Shown: one piece after another, positions 26,604 through 37,832 of the stretch | How positions within the stretch are numbered: position 1 is the first letter of the stretch | Layout: each line of letters begins with the position of its first letter | Assembly: GCA_029055625.1 (NCBI GenBank) | Contig: JAIDCY010000039.1 | Coordinates: 1-49,936 of the forward strand | Source of the DNA: Ruminococcus sp. | Lineage (GTDB): Bacteria > Bacillota > Clostridia > Oscillospirales > Ruminococcaceae | Length of the DNA stretch: 49,936 bases | Direction: 5' to 3' | The notes under the pieces: model-generated | The model's database searches: none | Told to the model about the DNA's origin: nothing | Seen by the model: the letters and a program-made list of their open reading frames with translations, nothing else | Position numbers and translations under genes: made by a program

Positions 26604-27203
26604 TTACTTTGAATACAACTCGACGATGAGGTGTGTAGCAACCTCGTAGTCAATATCCTCTGCTGAGGGAAGACGGTTTACAGTTGCGGAAAAATCGTCC
26701 TTCTTGGCATCAAGCCATATCGGAACGAGTCTGTCCTTGGTTTCTTCAACTGTTGTCTTGAACTTTTCGGAAGTTCTGTCTTTTTCACGGAGAGCTATGA
26801 CATCGCCTACTTTTACCCTGTATGACGGTATATTTACTTTCTTTCCGTTTACGGTGTAGTGACTGTGTACTACTAACTGTCTTGCTTCACGTCTTGTGAG
26901 GGCGAGACCCATTCTGTAAACAACGCTGTCAAGTCTCGATTCGAGGCAAGTGATGAGATTATCACCGGTCTTGCCGTCCATCTTTGAAGCGATTTCATAA
27001 TAGTGTGCGAAAGGTTTTTCCTCTACACCATAGATAAACTTTAACTTCTGCTTTTCTTTTAACTGCAGTCCGTATTCAGAAATCTTCTTTCTGTTATTGG
27101 CATTCTTGAAACGGATTGATTCCTTCTTGGAAACACCCATTACTGCCGGACTGATACCCAGATATCTGCATCTTTTGAGAATTGGTTCTTTCTGTACTGC
27201 CAT
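26604..27203 (-). CDS. rpsD: 30S ribosomal protein S4
   Basis: 199 residues, 16S rRNA assembly protein. The S4 domain is clear: LESRLDSVVYRMGLALTRREARQLVVHSH split in two helices (about 90-118). This copy has no N-terminal zinc-binding cysteines (a C-minus form): the start reads KRCRYLG with a single Cys. Lies between rpsK and rpoA as usual. Confidence 0.96.
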   Translation of the reverse strand: MAVQKEPILKRCRYLGISPAVMGVSKKESIRFKNANNRKKISEYGLQLKEKQKLKFIYGVEEKPFAHYYEIASKMDGKTGDNLITCLESRLDSVVYRMGLALTRREARQLVVHSHYTVNGKKVNIPSYRVKVGDVIALREKDRTSEKFKTTVEETKDRLVPIWLDAKKDDFSATVNRLPSAEDIDYEVATHLIVELYSK

Positions 27204-27224
27204 TTTAAAACACCTCCTGTTAAA

Positions 27225-27629
27225 TCAGACACGACGTCTCTTAGGCGGACGGCAACCATTATGCGGAATAGGTGTAACGTCCTTAATCATCTTCACTTCA
27301 AGACCTACTGTCTGAAGTGCTCTGATTGCAGCTTCTCTACCTGCTCCTGGTCCTTTTACGTATACTTCTACGTTCTTAAGACCGTGTTCCATAGCAGCTT
27401 TTGCGGCAGTTTCTGCTGCTGTCTGTGCTGCGAACGGTGTGGACTTCTTTGAGCCTCTGAAACCGAGTTCACCAGCACTTGCCCATGAAATAGCGTTACC
27501 GGCTGTATCGGTGATTGTTACGATTGTATTGTTGAATGTGGACTGGATATGAACCGCACCACTTTCGATATTTTTACGCTCTCTACGTCTTCTGATTGTA
27601 GAAACTTTTTTACCTTTCTGCTGTGCCAA
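27225..27629 (-). CDS. rpsK: 30S ribosomal protein S11
   Basis: 134 residues. Contains [31 protein letters not shown] and the C-terminal [17 protein letters not shown]. The start is TTG at 27629 with GGAGGT 7 bases upstream; the ATG between them is out of frame and soon stops. Confidence 0.96.
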   Translation of the reverse strand: MAQQKGKKVSTIRRRRERKNIESGAVHIQSTFNNTIVTITDTAGNAISWASAGELGFRGSKKSTPFAAQTAAETAAKAAMEHGLKNVEVYVKGPGAGREAAIRALQTVGLEVKMIKDVTPIPHNGCRPPKRRRV

Positions 27630-27643
27630 AGCTCATAACCTCC

Positions 27644-28012
27644 TTACTTCTTCTTGTTTGCGATTGTCTTTACAGGACCTTTACGGGTTCTTGCGTTGGT
27701 CTTGGTTCTCTGACCTCTTACAGGAAGACCCTTTCTGTGACGTACACCCCTGTAACAACCAATCTCAACAAGTCTTTTGATGTTGAGTGCTACTTCACGT
27801 CTGAGGTCACCCTCAACGGTATAATTAGCGTCGATATAGTCACGAAGTTTTGCAACATCTGTTTCAGCGAGGTCTTTAACCCGGGTGTCCGGATTAATTC
27901 CTGTGTTGCTGAGTATATCTGTTGCAGTCTGACGACCGATTCCGTAGATATAAGTTAAACCGATTTCGATTCTCTTATTCTTGGGAAGGTCAACACCAGC
28001 TATTCTTGCCAT
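27644..28012 (-). CDS. rpsM: 30S ribosomal protein S13
   Basis: 122 residues: [13 protein letters not shown] start, helix-two-turn-helix region with [10 protein letters not shown], and the basic end [18 protein letters not shown] that reaches the tRNA sites. Confidence 0.97.
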   Translation of the reverse strand: MARIAGVDLPKNKRIEIGLTYIYGIGRQTATDILSNTGINPDTRVKDLAETDVAKLRDYIDANYTVEGDLRREVALNIKRLVEIGCYRGVRHRKGLPVRGQRTKTNARTRKGPVKTIANKKK

Positions 28013-28046
28013 ATGTTATTTGCACCTCCAAATAATGCGTTACGGA

Positions 28047-28160
28047 TTAACCCTGACGCTGTTTATGCTTCGGGTTTTCGCAGATTACCATAATTCTGCC
28101 TTTACGTTTTATAACCTTGCACTTTTCGCAAATAGGTTTTACTGAAGGTCTGACTTTCAT
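28047..28160 (-). CDS. rpmJ: 50S ribosomal protein L36
   Basis: 37 residues, too short for many gene finders. Zinc form with C11, C14, C27 and H32: starts [11 protein letters not shown] and ends NPKHKQRQG. Sits between infA and rpsM, its standard place. A GGAGGT site lies upstream of the ATG. Confidence 0.96.
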   Translation of the reverse strand: MKVRPSVKPICEKCKVIKRKGRIMVICENPKHKQRQG

Positions 28161-28206
28161 TGAAAATACCTCCTTTAGCGGATAGCGGATTTTTTGAATC
28201 CTTTAT

Positions 28207-28431
28207 TTACTTAACACGCCATGTTATACGACCTTTTGAAAGGTCATATGGTGACATTTCAAGTTTAACCTTGTCACCTGGCACTATTCTGATATAATTC
28301 ATTCTCAGCTTGCCGGATACGTGAGCGAGTACCTCGTGACCGTTTTCAAGCTGAACTTTAAACATTGCATTCGGTAAGGCATCTGTTACAACGCCCTCAA
28401 CCTCGATTACATCTTCTTTTGACACTTTCAT
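28207..28431 (-). CDS. infA: Translation initiation factor IF-1
   Basis: 74 residues, an S1-like OB fold that binds the A site of the 30S subunit. Contains [18 protein letters not shown] and the GRITWRVK end. The start MKVSKED is two residues longer than the common MAKED form. Confidence 0.96.
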   Translation of the reverse strand: MKVSKEDVIEVEGVVTDALPNAMFKVQLENGHEVLAHVSGKLRMNYIRIVPGDKVKLEMSPYDLSKGRITWRVK

Positions 28432-28440
28432 AACCTCCCT

Positions 28441-28686
28441 TTACTCTTCCGTCGCCAAATCTCTCAGCAACTTCCGGAGTTTTTTATCAGTTATATTATC
28501 GTTAATATCTATCATACTGCCTGTAGGTAATACGTGTTTTATGTTCTTCCTCTTGTGCGAGGCTAATTTACGGCTTTTACCGTCGACTATAAAACAGTAT
28601 CTGTCCTGAATATCGGTAACAACGAATAATTTTCCGTTATCCCTACCGGCAACAGCTTTTACCACCGAGCCTATACCTATCTTCAC
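28441..28686 (-). CDS. KOW-domain RNA-binding protein (L14e-like)
   Basis: 81 residues with an N-terminal KOW motif (IGSVVKAVAGRDNGKLFVV) and a basic middle (SRKLASHKRKN). This L14e/COG2163-like protein is regularly found between map and infA in Clostridia. Its exact role is unknown; ribosome binding is the likely function. Confidence 0.85.
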   Translation of the reverse strand: MKIGIGSVVKAVAGRDNGKLFVVTDIQDRYCFIVDGKSRKLASHKRKNIKHVLPTGSMIDINDNITDKKLRKLLRDLATEE

Positions 28687-28701
28687 AACAGGTTTCCTCC
28701 G

Positions 28702-29454
28702 TCACGGTTGTGTGAGAATAACGGGACCGTCAGGAGTTATTGCGATAGCGTGTTCAAAATGTGCTGACAGTGAACCGCTTGTTGTCTTGACCGTCCAGCC
28801 GTCCTTCATGACCTTTACATCGTCTCCCCTGACGTTTATCATGGGTTCGATACAGATTGTCATTCCGGCAACCAGTCTTGAACCGTGTCCGGCACGTCCC
28901 CAGTTCGGAATTTCAGGTGATTCGTGAACCTCTTTTCCGATACCGTGACCGCAGTAATTTCTTACGATTCCGTAGCCTCGTGAAGCACAATAGACTTCTA
29001 CAGCATGAGAAATATCTCCGACTCTTGCGCCAACCTGAGCCTGTGCAATCCCTTCGTAAAGTGACTGCTCCGTAACTTCAAGCAATGCCTTTGCTTCATC
29101 AGAAATTTTGCCGACCGGGAAAGTCCAGCAACTGTCACCGTTGAATCCTTTATAAGATGCTCCGGTATCAATGCTTACAATATCGCCTTCCTCAAGTCTG
29201 CGGTTTGCTTTCGGTATACCGTGAATTACTTCATCATTTACCGAAATACAGGCGTTTGCAGGAAATCCGTACAAACCCTTGAAACAGGATTTACAGCCAT
29301 GCTTTGCAAAATAGCTACCTATCAGCTTATCGACATCAAGCGTTGACATTCCTGCTTTTAATCTTTCGCCCGCATACCATATTGCGTTGCAGGTAATTCT
29401 ACCTGCTTCACGCATTATGGCGAGTTCGGACTTTGATTTTATTGTTATACTCAT
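28702..29454 (-). CDS. map: Methionine aminopeptidase, type I
   Basis: 250 residues; removes the N-terminal Met from new proteins. Metal ligands recognisable: D in SIDTGASY, D in GFNGDSCW, H in [13 protein letters not shown] in ICIEPMI, and E in HFEHAIA. Its start overlaps the adk stop (ATGA). Confidence 0.96.
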   Translation of the reverse strand: MSITIKSKSELAIMREAGRITCNAIWYAGERLKAGMSTLDVDKLIGSYFAKHGCKSCFKGLYGFPANACISVNDEVIHGIPKANRRLEEGDIVSIDTGASYKGFNGDSCWTFPVGKISDEAKALLEVTEQSLYEGIAQAQVGARVGDISHAVEVYCASRGYGIVRNYCGHGIGKEVHESPEIPNWGRAGHGSRLVAGMTICIEPMINVRGDDVKVMKDGWTVKTTSGSLSAHFEHAIAITPDGPVILTQP

Positions 29455-30089
29455 TCAGAAACTCCTACAGCAGCAAGAGTTAATTTTGAAGTTTCTGCAA
29501 CCTCTTCCTGTCCTATGACTGTCTGAAGTTTGCCCTGCTTCTCGTAATAGTCCTTAAGAGGAGCAGTTTTTTCGTGATATGTTGCAAGTCTGTCAAGTAC
29601 TACTTCCGGCTGGTCGTCCTTACGGATAACGGTTTTGTCACCGCACTTGTCACATACGTCCTCAACCTTTGACGGCTTATACTCTACATGATAAGATGCT
29701 CCGCAACCCTGACATACTCTTCTGCCGGAAACTCTCTGCTTGATTGTCTCGTCGGGTACGTGGATTTCAATTACCTTGTCAATCTGTATACCCATAGCAT
29801 CAAGAGCTTCTGCCTGTGGTACTGTCCTCGGGAAACCGTCGAGAATGAAACCGTTCTTGCAATCGTCCTGTGCTATTCTGTCCTTGAGAATGCCTATTAC
29901 AATATCGTCGGAAACGAGTGCACCGGCATCCATTGCCTCCTTGGCTTTAAGACCGTATTCTGTACCGTTCTTTACAGCCTCACGGAGTATGTTACCTGTG
30001 GAAATCTGCGGTATCCGGAGTGCGTCGGAAACAACTTCCGCCTGCGTACCTTTACCTGCTCCGGGTGCACCTAAAAAGATAAGATTCAT
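29451..30089 (-). CDS. adk: Adenylate kinase
   Basis: 212 residues, interconverts ATP+AMP and 2 ADP. P-loop [12 protein letters not shown] at 7-18, lid domain with four zinc-binding cysteines (C-x2-C at about 129-132 and C-x2-C at about 149-152), and FPRTVPQAE. Lies after secY as in Firmicutes spc operons. Confidence 0.97.
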   Translation of the reverse strand: MNLIFLGAPGAGKGTQAEVVSDALRIPQISTGNILREAVKNGTEYGLKAKEAMDAGALVSDDIVIGILKDRIAQDDCKNGFILDGFPRTVPQAEALDAMGIQIDKVIEIHVPDETIKQRVSGRRVCQGCGASYHVEYKPSKVEDVCDKCGDKTVIRKDDQPEVVLDRLATYHEKTAPLKDYYEKQGKLQTVIGQEEVAETSKLTLAAVGVSE

Positions 30090-30102
30090 ATTCTGCCCCT
30101 CC

Positions 30103-31425
30103 TTACTTTAAGAATCCGTGGTGATGTCTCATCATCATATGAGATTCAAGTGTTCGTGTTGTTTCAAGTGCAACGCTTACGGCGATAAGAACTGTAGTTC
30201 CACCCATTGAAAGCGATGCAAGCTGTGAATCAGCAATTGAAATGAATATCGGAATTACTGCGATAATTCCAAGGAAAAATGCACCTACAAGTGTAATCTT
30301 TGAAAGTACCCTCTGAATGTAATCGGCTGTAGGTTTACCGGGTCTGATACCTGGGATACCACCGTTACTTTGTCTGAGGTTGTTAGCCATTTCAACAGGA
30401 TTATACTGTATTGATACATAGAAATAGTTGAATGCGATTATGAGCAGGAAGTATATTATCGCATATGACGCACTTCTTGTACTGAAGAAGTGGCAGAAGT
30501 GATAGTAAAAACCACTTGTCTTTGTAACAGGTTTGAAAAGCTGTATTGTAGCCGGAAGTGACATGAACGACATAGCAAAGATGATTGGCATAACACCACT
30601 CATACATACCTTTATCGGAATATGTGTTTTCTGTCCGCCGTACTGTTTTCTTCCTACAACTCTTTTTGCGTACTGTATCGGTATTCTTCTTTCCGCTTCG
30701 TTCATGAATACGACAAAACCGATTTCGAATACTATAAATACAATATATCCTAATGATACAAATAAATATTTACTTGGTTCCTGCATTGTAAGTCTGACAA
30801 GAAGTCCTGCATCTGTCGGGAATCTTGCCGCTATACCGGCAAAGAGTACTATAGAAATTCCGTTACCTATACCGTTTTCGCTTACACGGTTGCCCATCCA
30901 TACAACCAGTAACGCTCCGGCAACGAAACACGCAACTATTACCGCTCCGGAAAAATACATTTCCCAGCCTGTCGAGTACTTGACAGCATACTGTCCGTTT
31001 ACTTCCATACGCTTTAACGTCAGATAATACGCAAATGACATGAAGACAGCCAGTGCCATGGAGACAAACTGCGTTATTTTTTCAATTTTTTTCCGTCCTT
31101 CTTCGCCCTCATCACGTAGTCGTTCAAGAGGTGGCAGGGCATAAGTGAGTAGTTGCATTATGATAGATGCGTTAATGAATGGTGTTATCGACAGGGAAAA
31201 TATTGTAGCCTTTGAGAGACCGCCACCTGTCATAGTATTCAGATACTCTAGGAAGTTACCAGTACCCTCTGTGTTCATCTTGACCCACGAGGCGACAACT
31301 TCCTGATTCAGAAACGGAACAGTGACGGCACTTCCGAATCTGAATATTACAATCATGAGTAATGTATATAGGAGCTTCTTACGGATTTCCGGAACACCCC
31401 AGGCACGTTTCAGTGTCTGAAACAC
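30103..31425 (-). CDS. secY: Preprotein translocase channel SecY
   Basis: 440 residues, ten TM helices. Starts [16 protein letters not shown]; plug and loop segments such as [13 protein letters not shown] and the cytoplasmic [15 protein letters not shown] are typical. Translation probably linked to rplO (1-base gap). Confidence 0.97.
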   Translation of the reverse strand: MFQTLKRAWGVPEIRKKLLYTLLMIVIFRFGSAVTVPFLNQEVVASWVKMNTEGTGNFLEYLNTMTGGGLSKATIFSLSITPFINASIIMQLLTYALPPLERLRDEGEEGRKKIEKITQFVSMALAVFMSFAYYLTLKRMEVNGQYAVKYSTGWEMYFSGAVIVACFVAGALLVVWMGNRVSENGIGNGISIVLFAGIAARFPTDAGLLVRLTMQEPSKYLFVSLGYIVFIVFEIGFVVFMNEAERRIPIQYAKRVVGRKQYGGQKTHIPIKVCMSGVMPIIFAMSFMSLPATIQLFKPVTKTSGFYYHFCHFFSTRSASYAIIYFLLIIAFNYFYVSIQYNPVEMANNLRQSNGGIPGIRPGKPTADYIQRVLSKITLVGAFFLGIIAVIPIFISIADSQLASLSMGGTTVLIAVSVALETTRTLESHMMMRHHHGFLK

Positions 31426-31426
31426 A

Positions 31427-31867
31427 TTACATCACCTCTGCCTTCCCGCCAGCCTTTTCGATTTTTTCGATAGCGGTCTGTGAGAACTTAGCAGCCTTTA
31501 CAGTTAATTTTGCAGTGAGTTCACCATTGCCGAGAATTTTAACGCCATCGTTGACTTTCTTTACAAGTCCTGAAGCTACAAGTAATTCTGTATCAACAAC
31601 TGTATCGTCCTTGAATCTGTTAAGGTCTGATACGTTTACTACAGCGTACTTTGTTGCAAAGATGTTATTAAAACCTCTCTTCGGGATACGTCTTGCAAGT
31701 GGCATCTGTCCACCTTCAAAGCCGATTCTTACCCCACCGCCAGAACGTGCGTTCTGACCTTTATGTCCTTTACCTGCTGTCTTACCGTTTCCTGAACCGT
31801 GACCTCTGCCGATACGCTTTACAGCCTTGTTTGAATCCGGAGCAGGTGTTAACTCGTGAATTTTCAT
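31427..31867 (-). CDS. rplO: 50S ribosomal protein L15
   Basis: 146 residues: [13 protein letters not shown] start, the glycine-rich [18 protein letters not shown] segment and the C-terminal [18 protein letters not shown] domain. Confidence 0.97.
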   Translation of the reverse strand: MKIHELTPAPDSNKAVKRIGRGHGSGNGKTAGKGHKGQNARSGGGVRIGFEGGQMPLARRIPKRGFNNIFATKYAVVNVSDLNRFKDDTVVDTELLVASGLVKKVNDGVKILGNGELTAKLTVKAAKFSQTAIEKIEKAGGKAEVM

Positions 31868-31891
31868 GCTTTTATTGCACCTCCTTGTGTT

Positions 31892-32068
31892 TTACGCTTC
31901 TGTAACCTCAATGAGGTGTGAAATTTTATTGATTTTTCCTGTGGTCTGAGCGTTATCAGGCTGAACTGTAACGTCGCCGATTTTTCTGAGACCGAGAGAC
32001 TCAGCAGTAGCAATCTGGTCTTTCTTTCTGCCGATAAGGCTTTTTGTGAGTGTGATTTTCTTTGCCAT
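31892..32068 (-). CDS. rpmD: 50S ribosomal protein L30
   Basis: 58 residues, short and easily missed. Starts [17 protein letters not shown], with [12 protein letters not shown] and the conserved IEV end. Between rpsE and rplO as expected. Confidence 0.95.
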   Translation of the reverse strand: MAKKITLTKSLIGRKKDQIATAESLGLRKIGDVTVQPDNAQTTGKINKISHLIEVTEA

Positions 32069-32082
32069 AAGTTACTGCCTCC

Positions 32083-32583
32083 TTAGCCTAAAATTTCCTT
32101 AACAGTCTTGCCTCTCTTTGTGGCTACTTCCTTGGCGGAAGTGCAAGATGTAAGACCGTTAATGGTAGCCCTTACCACGTTGCAAGGATTGTTGGAACGC
32201 AGTGACTTTGTTCTTATATCCTTGATTCCTGCAACCTCGATTACCGCACGCACAGGACCACCGGCGATAACACCAGTACCAGGTGCGGCAGGTTTCATAA
32301 GAACCCTACCAGCTCCGAAAGCTCCGACGATTTCGTGAGGGATTGTTGTACCCTTGAGCGGAATTTTTACAAGGTTCTTCTTTGCATCTTCGATACCTTT
32401 ACGGATAGCGTCCGGAACTTCTCCGGATTTTCCGAGACCGAAACCTACAGTACCGTTACCGTCGCCGACTACTACGAGGGCGGAGAATTTCATGATACGA
32501 CCACCCTTGACAGTCTTTGATACACGGTTGATAGAAACAACCTTTTCAACGAGTTCAGGAGCTTGTGTTTCAATATTTGCCAT
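32083..32583 (-). CDS. rpsE: 30S ribosomal protein S5
   Basis: 166 residues. Contains the S5 double-stranded RNA-binding part [15 protein letters not shown] and the C-terminal [28 protein letters not shown]. Involved in decoding fidelity. Confidence 0.97.
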   Translation of the reverse strand: MANIETQAPELVEKVVSINRVSKTVKGGRIMKFSALVVVGDGNGTVGFGLGKSGEVPDAIRKGIEDAKKNLVKIPLKGTTIPHEIVGAFGAGRVLMKPAAPGTGVIAGGPVRAVIEVAGIKDIRTKSLRSNNPCNVVRATINGLTSCTSAKEVATKRGKTVKEILG

Positions 32584-32598
32584 TGTTTTACCTCCCTC

Positions 32599-32958
32599 TT
32601 AAAACTTTAATCCGTTTTCACGTGCACCGTCAGCGAGTTCCTTGACACGTCCGTGATAAAGATAACCGCCTCTGTCGAAAACAACGTCTGTTATACCCTT
32701 TTCAAGGGCATTCTTTGCAATCATTTCACCGACTTTACGGGCTGCCTCGATGTTTCCGCCGTTACCTTCAAATCCCTTGTCCATGCTCGATGCAGAAGCA
32801 AGTGTAACACCGTTCACGTCGTCGATAAGCTGAGCGTATATATGCTTTGATGAACGGAACACGTTGAGACGTGGACGCTCTGCAGTGCCGGAGATTTTAG
32901 CACGCACTCTGCGGTGTCTCTTTAATCTTGCCTTATTGCTGTCGAATTTCTTAATCAT
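32599..32958 (-). CDS. rplR: 50S ribosomal protein L18
   Basis: 119 residues, 5S rRNA binding. Has [32 protein letters not shown] and the end [11 protein letters not shown]. Confidence 0.97.
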   Translation of the reverse strand: MIKKFDSNKARLKRHRRVRAKISGTAERPRLNVFRSSKHIYAQLIDDVNGVTLASASSMDKGFEGNGGNIEAARKVGEMIAKNALEKGITDVVFDRGGYLYHGRVKELADGARENGLKF

Positions 32959-32977
32959 AGCAATCTGCTCCTTTTAA

Positions 32978-33523
32978 TTACTTCTTGCCCTTACCGGACT
33001 TACCTTCCTTACGGATAATACGTTCACCGGCGTATCTGATACCCTTGCCCTTGTACGGTTCAGGCGGACGCTTTTCACGTATTTCTGCTGCAAACTGACC
33101 TACAGCCTGTTTGTCGATACCGCTTACCACGATTCTGTTAGGTTGCGGAACGTCTAACTTGATAGAAGCCGTTTCCTCAATGATAACGTCGTGTGAGAAA
33201 CCGAGGTTGATTTTAACCGCATTTCCCTGTTTTGCCGCACGGTAGCCGACACCCTCTATTTCAAGAGTTTTGGAATATCCGTTTGTTACACCCTCAACCA
33301 TGTTGGCGATAAGTGTTCTTGTGAGACCGTGAAGTGAACGATGTTTCTTGTCGTCACTTGGTCTTGTTACTGTTATAACACCGTCAGCGTACTCTATTCC
33401 GAGTTCCTTGCTGAACTGTGTTGTAAGTTCGCCCTTAGCTCCCTTGACTGTAACGCAGTTGTCGTTTATTGCAACCTCAACACCTGCCGGAACTGTGACG
33501 GGCAATCTGCCTATTCTTGACAT
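32978..33523 (-). CDS. rplF: 50S ribosomal protein L6
   Basis: 181 residues: SRIGRLPVTVPAGVEV start and the L6 signature PEPYKGKGIRYAGE near the C-terminus. Confidence 0.97.
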   Translation of the reverse strand: MSRIGRLPVTVPAGVEVAINDNCVTVKGAKGELTTQFSKELGIEYADGVITVTRPSDDKKHRSLHGLTRTLIANMVEGVTNGYSKTLEIEGVGYRAAKQGNAVKINLGFSHDVIIEETASIKLDVPQPNRIVVSGIDKQAVGQFAAEIREKRPPEPYKGKGIRYAGERIIRKEGKSGKGKK

Positions 33524-33535
33524 TTTAGTTCCTCC

Positions 33536-33934
33536 TTACCAGATGTATGCGAGAACTTCACCACCAACATTAAGCTCTCTTGCTTTCTTGTCGGTAACGA
33601 TTCCCTTTGAAGTTGAAACGATTGCGATTCCCAGACCTTTTCTAACCTTCGGCATATCCGCACAGCTTGAGTAGATACGCAGACCCGGTTTTGAAACTCT
33701 TCTGAGACCAGTTATTACAGGTGACTTGTTGTCGCCATATTTAAGCGTGATTCTGATAACACCCTGCTTACCGTCTTCAATGAGTTTGAAGTCCTTCACA
33801 TAGCCCTCGTCAACGAGTATCTGTGTGATGTCCTTCTTTACTCTTGAAGCGGGAACGTCAACTGTGGCGTGCTTTGCAGTATTCGCATTGCGGATTCGTG
33901 TTAATAAATCTGCTATTGTATCAGTGATTTGCAT
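33536..33934 (-). CDS. rpsH: 30S ribosomal protein S8
   Basis: 132 residues with [14 protein letters not shown] start and the C-terminal [22 protein letters not shown] translational regulator of spc genes in other bacteria; not assessed here. Confidence 0.97.
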   Translation of the reverse strand: MQITDTIADLLTRIRNANTAKHATVDVPASRVKKDITQILVDEGYVKDFKLIEDGKQGVIRITLKYGDNKSPVITGLRRVSKPGLRIYSSCADMPKVRKGLGIAIVSTSKGIVTDKKARELNVGGEVLAYIW

Positions 33935-33958
33935 GCCTAATGACCTCCTTCTTGTATT

Positions 33959-34144
33959 TTACCAGCTTGCCTTTTTAACACCCGGTATCTGACCGTCATG
34001 TGCAAGCTCTCTGAAACAGATACGGCAGATGCCGAATTTTCTGAGGTATGCGTGCGGTCTGCCACAAATCTTGCATCTGTTGTATGCTCTTGTGGAATAC
34101 TTGGGAGTTCTCTGTTGCTTGTTAATCATTGCCTTTTTAGCCAT
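33959..34144 (-). CDS. rpsN: 30S ribosomal protein S14, zinc type
   Basis: 61 residues from ATG 34144. Two C-x2-C pairs (CKIC and CRIC) define the short zinc-binding S14 type Z. The in-frame ATG two codons earlier is less likely given MAKKAM homology. Confidence 0.96.
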   Translation of the reverse strand: MAKKAMINKQQRTPKYSTRAYNRCKICGRPHAYLRKFGICRICFRELAHDGQIPGVKKASW

Positions 34145-34162
34145 TTCCAAAACCCTCCCTGA

Positions 34163-34702
34163 TTACTTGATGAACGGAGCACCCAGCAGTGTGAGTAACT
34201 CTTTAGCTTCTTCATCAGTATTAGCTGTAGTGATGAAGTTGATGTCCATGCCTCTTACCTTGTCGATTTTATCGTATTCGATTTCAGGGAAGATAAGCTG
34301 TTCCTTGATACCTGTAGAGTAGTTGCCCTTACCGTCGAAAGAGTTGCCGTTGATACCTCTGAAGTCACGAACACGTGGGAAAGCTACATTGAAGAGTTTA
34401 TCCACAAATTCGTACATTTTTTCACTTCTGAGTGTAACCTTGACACCTATCGGCATACCCTCACGGAGTTTAAAGTTTGCTACAGACTTCTTAGCTCTGC
34501 AGACTATCGGTTTCTGACCTGTTATAGCAGAAAGGTCAGTCATGATAGCGTCGATAACCTTAGCATTATCCTTAGCCTCACCTGCTCCGACGTTGATTAC
34601 AACCTTTTCGAGTTTCGGAATCTGCATAACGCTTTTGTAGCCGAACTTCTTCATGAGTGCAGGAGCAACGTCGCTAACGTAATAATCCTTTAATCTTGCC
34701 AT
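34163..34702 (-). CDS. rplE: 50S ribosomal protein L5
   Basis: 179 residues, 5S rRNA and tRNA contact. Shows [35 protein letters not shown] and the end [15 protein letters not shown]. Confidence 0.97.
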   Translation of the reverse strand: MARLKDYYVSDVAPALMKKFGYKSVMQIPKLEKVVINVGAGEAKDNAKVIDAIMTDLSAITGQKPIVCRAKKSVANFKLREGMPIGVKVTLRSEKMYEFVDKLFNVAFPRVRDFRGINGNSFDGKGNYSTGIKEQLIFPEIEYDKIDKVRGMDINFITTANTDEEAKELLTLLGAPFIK

Positions 34703-34720
34703 TGTCGTTTCTCCTTTATT

Positions 34721-35062
34721 TTATTCAAAAGACTTTCCGCACTTCTTGCAAGTACGGAACTTCTTGCCGTCCTCGATAACGTGACCAACCCTTGTAGGCT
34801 TGCCACATTCAGGGCATACAAGCTGTACCTTTGAAGCGTAAACAGGTGCTTCCGTCTTCACGATACCGCCCTTTTCACCCATTCTTGTAGGCTTTATGTG
34901 CTTAGTAATCATGTTGATACCCTCAACGATTACTTTTCCTTCCTTCGGGCTTACCTGAACAACCTTTCCGGTTTTTCTGTCGCCCTTACCGTTGAACTTA
35001 TCTTCATACTTACCAGTAAGAAGAATAACAGTGTCACCGGTTTTAACGTGTACTTTGCTCAT
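34721..35062 (-). CDS. rplX: 50S ribosomal protein L24
   Basis: 113 residues with a KOW motif (VHVKTGDTVILLTGK). Unlike the E. coli protein it ends in two C-x2-C pairs (CPEC, CKKC), a zinc-binding tail seen in many Clostridia. Confidence 0.96.
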   Translation of the reverse strand: MSKVHVKTGDTVILLTGKYEDKFNGKGDRKTGKVVQVSPKEGKVIVEGINMITKHIKPTRMGEKGGIVKTEAPVYASKVQLVCPECGKPTRVGHVIEDGKKFRTCKKCGKSFE

Positions 35063-35080
35063 AATCGAATGACACCTCCA

Positions 35081-35449
35081 TTAAAGAACTTCCGGAGCAA
35101 GGCTCAGAATCTTTGTATATTCCTTTTCACGTAATTCCTTCGCAACAGGTCCGAAAATACGTGTACCTTTCGGGTTCTTGTCTTCCTTGATAATAACAGC
35201 AGCGTTCTCGTCGAAACGGATATAAGTACCGTCTTCACGTCTGAGACCTTTTGCTGAACGGACGATAACTGCCTTTACAACATCGCCCTTTTTTACAACG
35301 CCGCCGGGTGTTGCTTTTTTAACGGAAGCAACTACTACATCGCCGATATTTGCATATCTTCTGCGTGTACCTCCCAGAACTCTGATACACATAAGCTCTT
35401 TAGCTCCTGTGTTATCAGCGACTTTTAAATAAGTCTGCATCTGTATCAC
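35081..35449 (-). CDS. rplN: 50S ribosomal protein L14
   Basis: 122 residues: [20 protein letters not shown] and [24 protein letters not shown], a full-length L14. Confidence 0.97.
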   Translation of the reverse strand: MIQMQTYLKVADNTGAKELMCIRVLGGTRRRYANIGDVVVASVKKATPGGVVKKGDVVKAVIVRSAKGLRREDGTYIRFDENAAVIIKEDKNPKGTRIFGPVAKELREKEYTKILSLAPEVL

Positions 35450-35480
35450 AGCGATTTCCTCCTTTCAAGCTATAAAAAAA

Positions 35481-35741
35481 TTACTTAGCCTTTTCAATGA
35501 TGGTTGTTACACGCCATCTCTTGTCTTTGGAAAGCGGACGTGTTTCCATAACTTCCACACGGTCGCCGATTCTGCACTCATTATTCTCGTCGTGAGCCTT
35601 GAGCCTGACGGTACGCTTGATGATTTTCTTATAAAGCGGGTGTTTAACGTTATCAACGATTGCAACTACAACGGTTTTATCCATCTTATCGCTTACAACC
35701 TTACCTACTCTTGTTTTTCTAAGGTTTCTTTCAGTAGACAT
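35481..35741 (-). CDS. rpsQ: 30S ribosomal protein S17
   Basis: 86 residues, OB-fold: [18 protein letters not shown] and [20 protein letters not shown]. Confidence 0.97.
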   Translation of the reverse strand: MSTERNLRKTRVGKVVSDKMDKTVVVAIVDNVKHPLYKKIIKRTVRLKAHDENNECRIGDRVEVMETRPLSKDKRWRVTTIIEKAK

Positions 35742-35760
35742 TAGCTAAATCCTCCCTTTC

Positions 35761-35946
35761 TTACTGCACTGCATTAAGCTGAGTTTTAACTCGTGCAATA
35801 TCTTTCTTCACAGCCTTTAAACGTGCTGTATTGTCAAGCTGGTTGATAGCGTGCTGAAAGCGGAGAGCAAAAAGTTCCTCTTTCAGACTGGTGAGCTTTT
35901 CGTTCAGCTCGTCAACAGACATTTCTCTGATTTCTGATGCCTTCAT
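35761..35946 (-). CDS. rpmC: 50S ribosomal protein L29
   Basis: 61 residues, two-helix protein near the exit tunnel: [14 protein letters not shown] start and [20 protein letters not shown]. Its ATG overlaps the rplP stop (TAATG). Confidence 0.96.
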   Translation of the reverse strand: MKASEIREMSVDELNEKLTSLKEELFALRFQHAINQLDNTARLKAVKKDIARVKTQLNAVQ

Positions 35947-36371
35947 TACTGCTCCACCTCCTGCTCTGCTTTAGTAACGAACTTGCACTTGATAGGGAGT
36001 TTATGCATTGCGAGACGCATAGCTTCCCTTGCGGTTTCTTCCGGAACGCCCTTTATTTCAAAAAGCACTCTGCCGGGTTTAACTACTGCAACCCAGTATT
36101 CCGGAGAACCTTTACCTGAACCCATTCGGGTTTCAGCAGGTTTTTCAGTGATTGGCTTATCAGGGAAAATTTTTATCCACACCTGACCGCCTCTCTTTAT
36201 ATAACGTGTCATAGCGATACGGGCGGATTCTATCTGATTGGAAGTAATCCATGACGGTTCGAGTGCCTGAAGACCGTAATCACCGTATGTCACCTTATTA
36301 CCTCTGTAAGCCTTACCCTTTAAACGTCCTCTATGAACTCTGCGGTATTTCACTCTTTTCGGAAGAAGCAT
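35946..36371 (-). CDS. rplP: 50S ribosomal protein L16
   Basis: 141 residues. [17 protein letters not shown] start and the tRNA-site [29 protein letters not shown]. Start overlaps the rpsC stop. Confidence 0.97.
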   Translation of the reverse strand: MLLPKRVKYRRVHRGRLKGKAYRGNKVTYGDYGLQALEPSWITSNQIESARIAMTRYIKRGGQVWIKIFPDKPITEKPAETRMGSGKGSPEYWVAVVKPGRVLFEIKGVPEETAREAMRLAMHKLPIKCKFVTKAEQEVEQ

Positions 36372-37153
36372 TACTGATTACCTCCTTCTCTTCTTGAATC
36401 ACGGTTGAAATTTCTGCCACCACGTCTGTTACCGTCTCTTCTGTCGTCACGACGGCGACGGTCATTTCTGTTATCGGACTTTCTTTCAACCTTTTCACGT
36501 TTTTCAGCAGCCTTAGCGGCGTCACCCTTGAGAACTTCGCCCTTGTATACCCATACTTTAACGCCGATTTTTCCGTATGTTGTATCAGCTTCTGCAAAAC
36601 CGTAATCTATATCAGCACGGATTGTCTGAAGCGGAATTGTTCCCTCGTGATAGCTTTCACTTCTTGCGATTTCTGCACCGGCAAGTCTTCCGGATACCTT
36701 AACTTTTATACCTTTCGCACCAAGTCTCATAGTTCTGCCGATAGACTGCTTCATAGCACGTCTGAAAGAAACTCTGTTCTCAAGGTCGAGAGCGATTTTT
36801 TCAGCAACAAGCTGAGCATCCATATCAGGCTGTTTTACTTCGATGATGTTGATAAATACCTGCTTACCCATCATCTTTTCGAGTTTAACTCTTAATTTTT
36901 CGATTTCTGTACCGCCTCTGCCTATTACGATACCAGGCTTTGCACAGTGTATGTGTATTCTTACCTTATCTGCGAAACGTTCAATTTCGATTCTGGGAAC
37001 ACCAGCAGCATATAAGTTTTTCTTTATGAAGTTGCGGACGTTGTAATCTTCAACAAGATTATTTCCGAACTGTGCCTTATTGGCATACCAGCGTGAATCC
37101 CAATCCTTAATAACGCCGACACGTAAGCCGTGCGGATTAACTTTCTGTCCCAT
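36371..37153 (-). CDS. rpsC: 30S ribosomal protein S3
   Basis: 260 residues, with KH domain ([18 protein letters not shown]) and C-terminal S3 domain. The last ~45 residues are a charged, Arg/Asp-rich low-complexity tail ([15 protein letters not shown]), longer than the 215-235 of many S3 proteins. Confidence 0.96.
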   Translation of the reverse strand: MGQKVNPHGLRVGVIKDWDSRWYANKAQFGNNLVEDYNVRNFIKKNLYAAGVPRIEIERFADKVRIHIHCAKPGIVIGRGGTEIEKLRVKLEKMMGKQVFINIIEVKQPDMDAQLVAEKIALDLENRVSFRRAMKQSIGRTMRLGAKGIKVKVSGRLAGAEIARSESYHEGTIPLQTIRADIDYGFAEADTTYGKIGVKVWVYKGEVLKGDAAKAAEKREKVERKSDNRNDRRRRDDRRDGNRRGGRNFNRDSRREGGNQ

Positions 37154-37172
37154 TAATCAGACCTCCTTGGGA

Positions 37173-37508
37173 TTATTCTTTTTCTTTAAGAACAACTGTT
37201 ATGTGTGATGTTCTTTTTAAAATTCTGTACGCTCTGCCCTGAGCTCTCGGCATGATTCTCTTCATGACAGGTCCGGGAGTAACGAAACACTCGGAAACTA
37301 CAAGATTATCCCTGTCCATGCTGAAATTGTTTTCAGCGTTTGCCTGAGCGGACTTCACCAGCTTTGCAACGATTGGACTTGCAGCCTTCGGAGTCAAATC
37401 AAGTGTAGCCAGTGCGACGTCTACAGGCTTATTTCTGATAAGGTCGAGAACTATCTGCACTTTTCTTGGTGATATACGAGCATTCTTTAAATAAGCTCTT
37501 GCTTCCAT
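37173..37508 (-). CDS. rplV: 50S ribosomal protein L22
   Basis: 111 residues: [25 protein letters not shown] and the extended hairpin [19 protein letters not shown] that lines the exit tunnel. Confidence 0.97.
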   Translation of the reverse strand: MEARAYLKNARISPRKVQIVLDLIRNKPVDVALATLDLTPKAASPIVAKLVKSAQANAENNFSMDRDNLVVSECFVTPGPVMKRIMPRAQGRAYRILKRTSHITVVLKEKE

Positions 37509-37526
37509 CTTAACTCCTCCTTCCGC

Positions 37527-37811
37527 TTATTTCTTACCGTTGTTTGATGTCTTTGAACCGGCGTGACCCTTATAAGTTCTTGTAGGTGCGAACTCACCGA
37601 GCTTGTGACCTACCATGTCTTCCGTAACATATACCGGTACGTGTTTGTGTCCGTCATGAACAGCGAACGTATGACCTACAAAGTCAGGGAAGATTGTTGA
37701 AGACCTGCTCCATGTTTTAAGAACTTTCTTCTCTCCTGCCTCGTTCATAGCGATTACTCTCTTAAGGAGAACTTCCTGCACATAAGGACCTTTTTTTATA
37801 CTTCTACTCAT
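37527..37811 (-). CDS. rpsS: 30S ribosomal protein S19
   Basis: 94 residues: [40 protein letters not shown] and [17 protein letters not shown]. Confidence 0.97.
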   Translation of the reverse strand: MSRSIKKGPYVQEVLLKRVIAMNEAGEKKVLKTWSRSSTIFPDFVGHTFAVHDGHKHVPVYVTEDMVGHKLGEFAPTRTYKGHAGSKTSNNGKK

Positions 37812-37832
37812 GAATAAGTTCCTCCTTTCAGA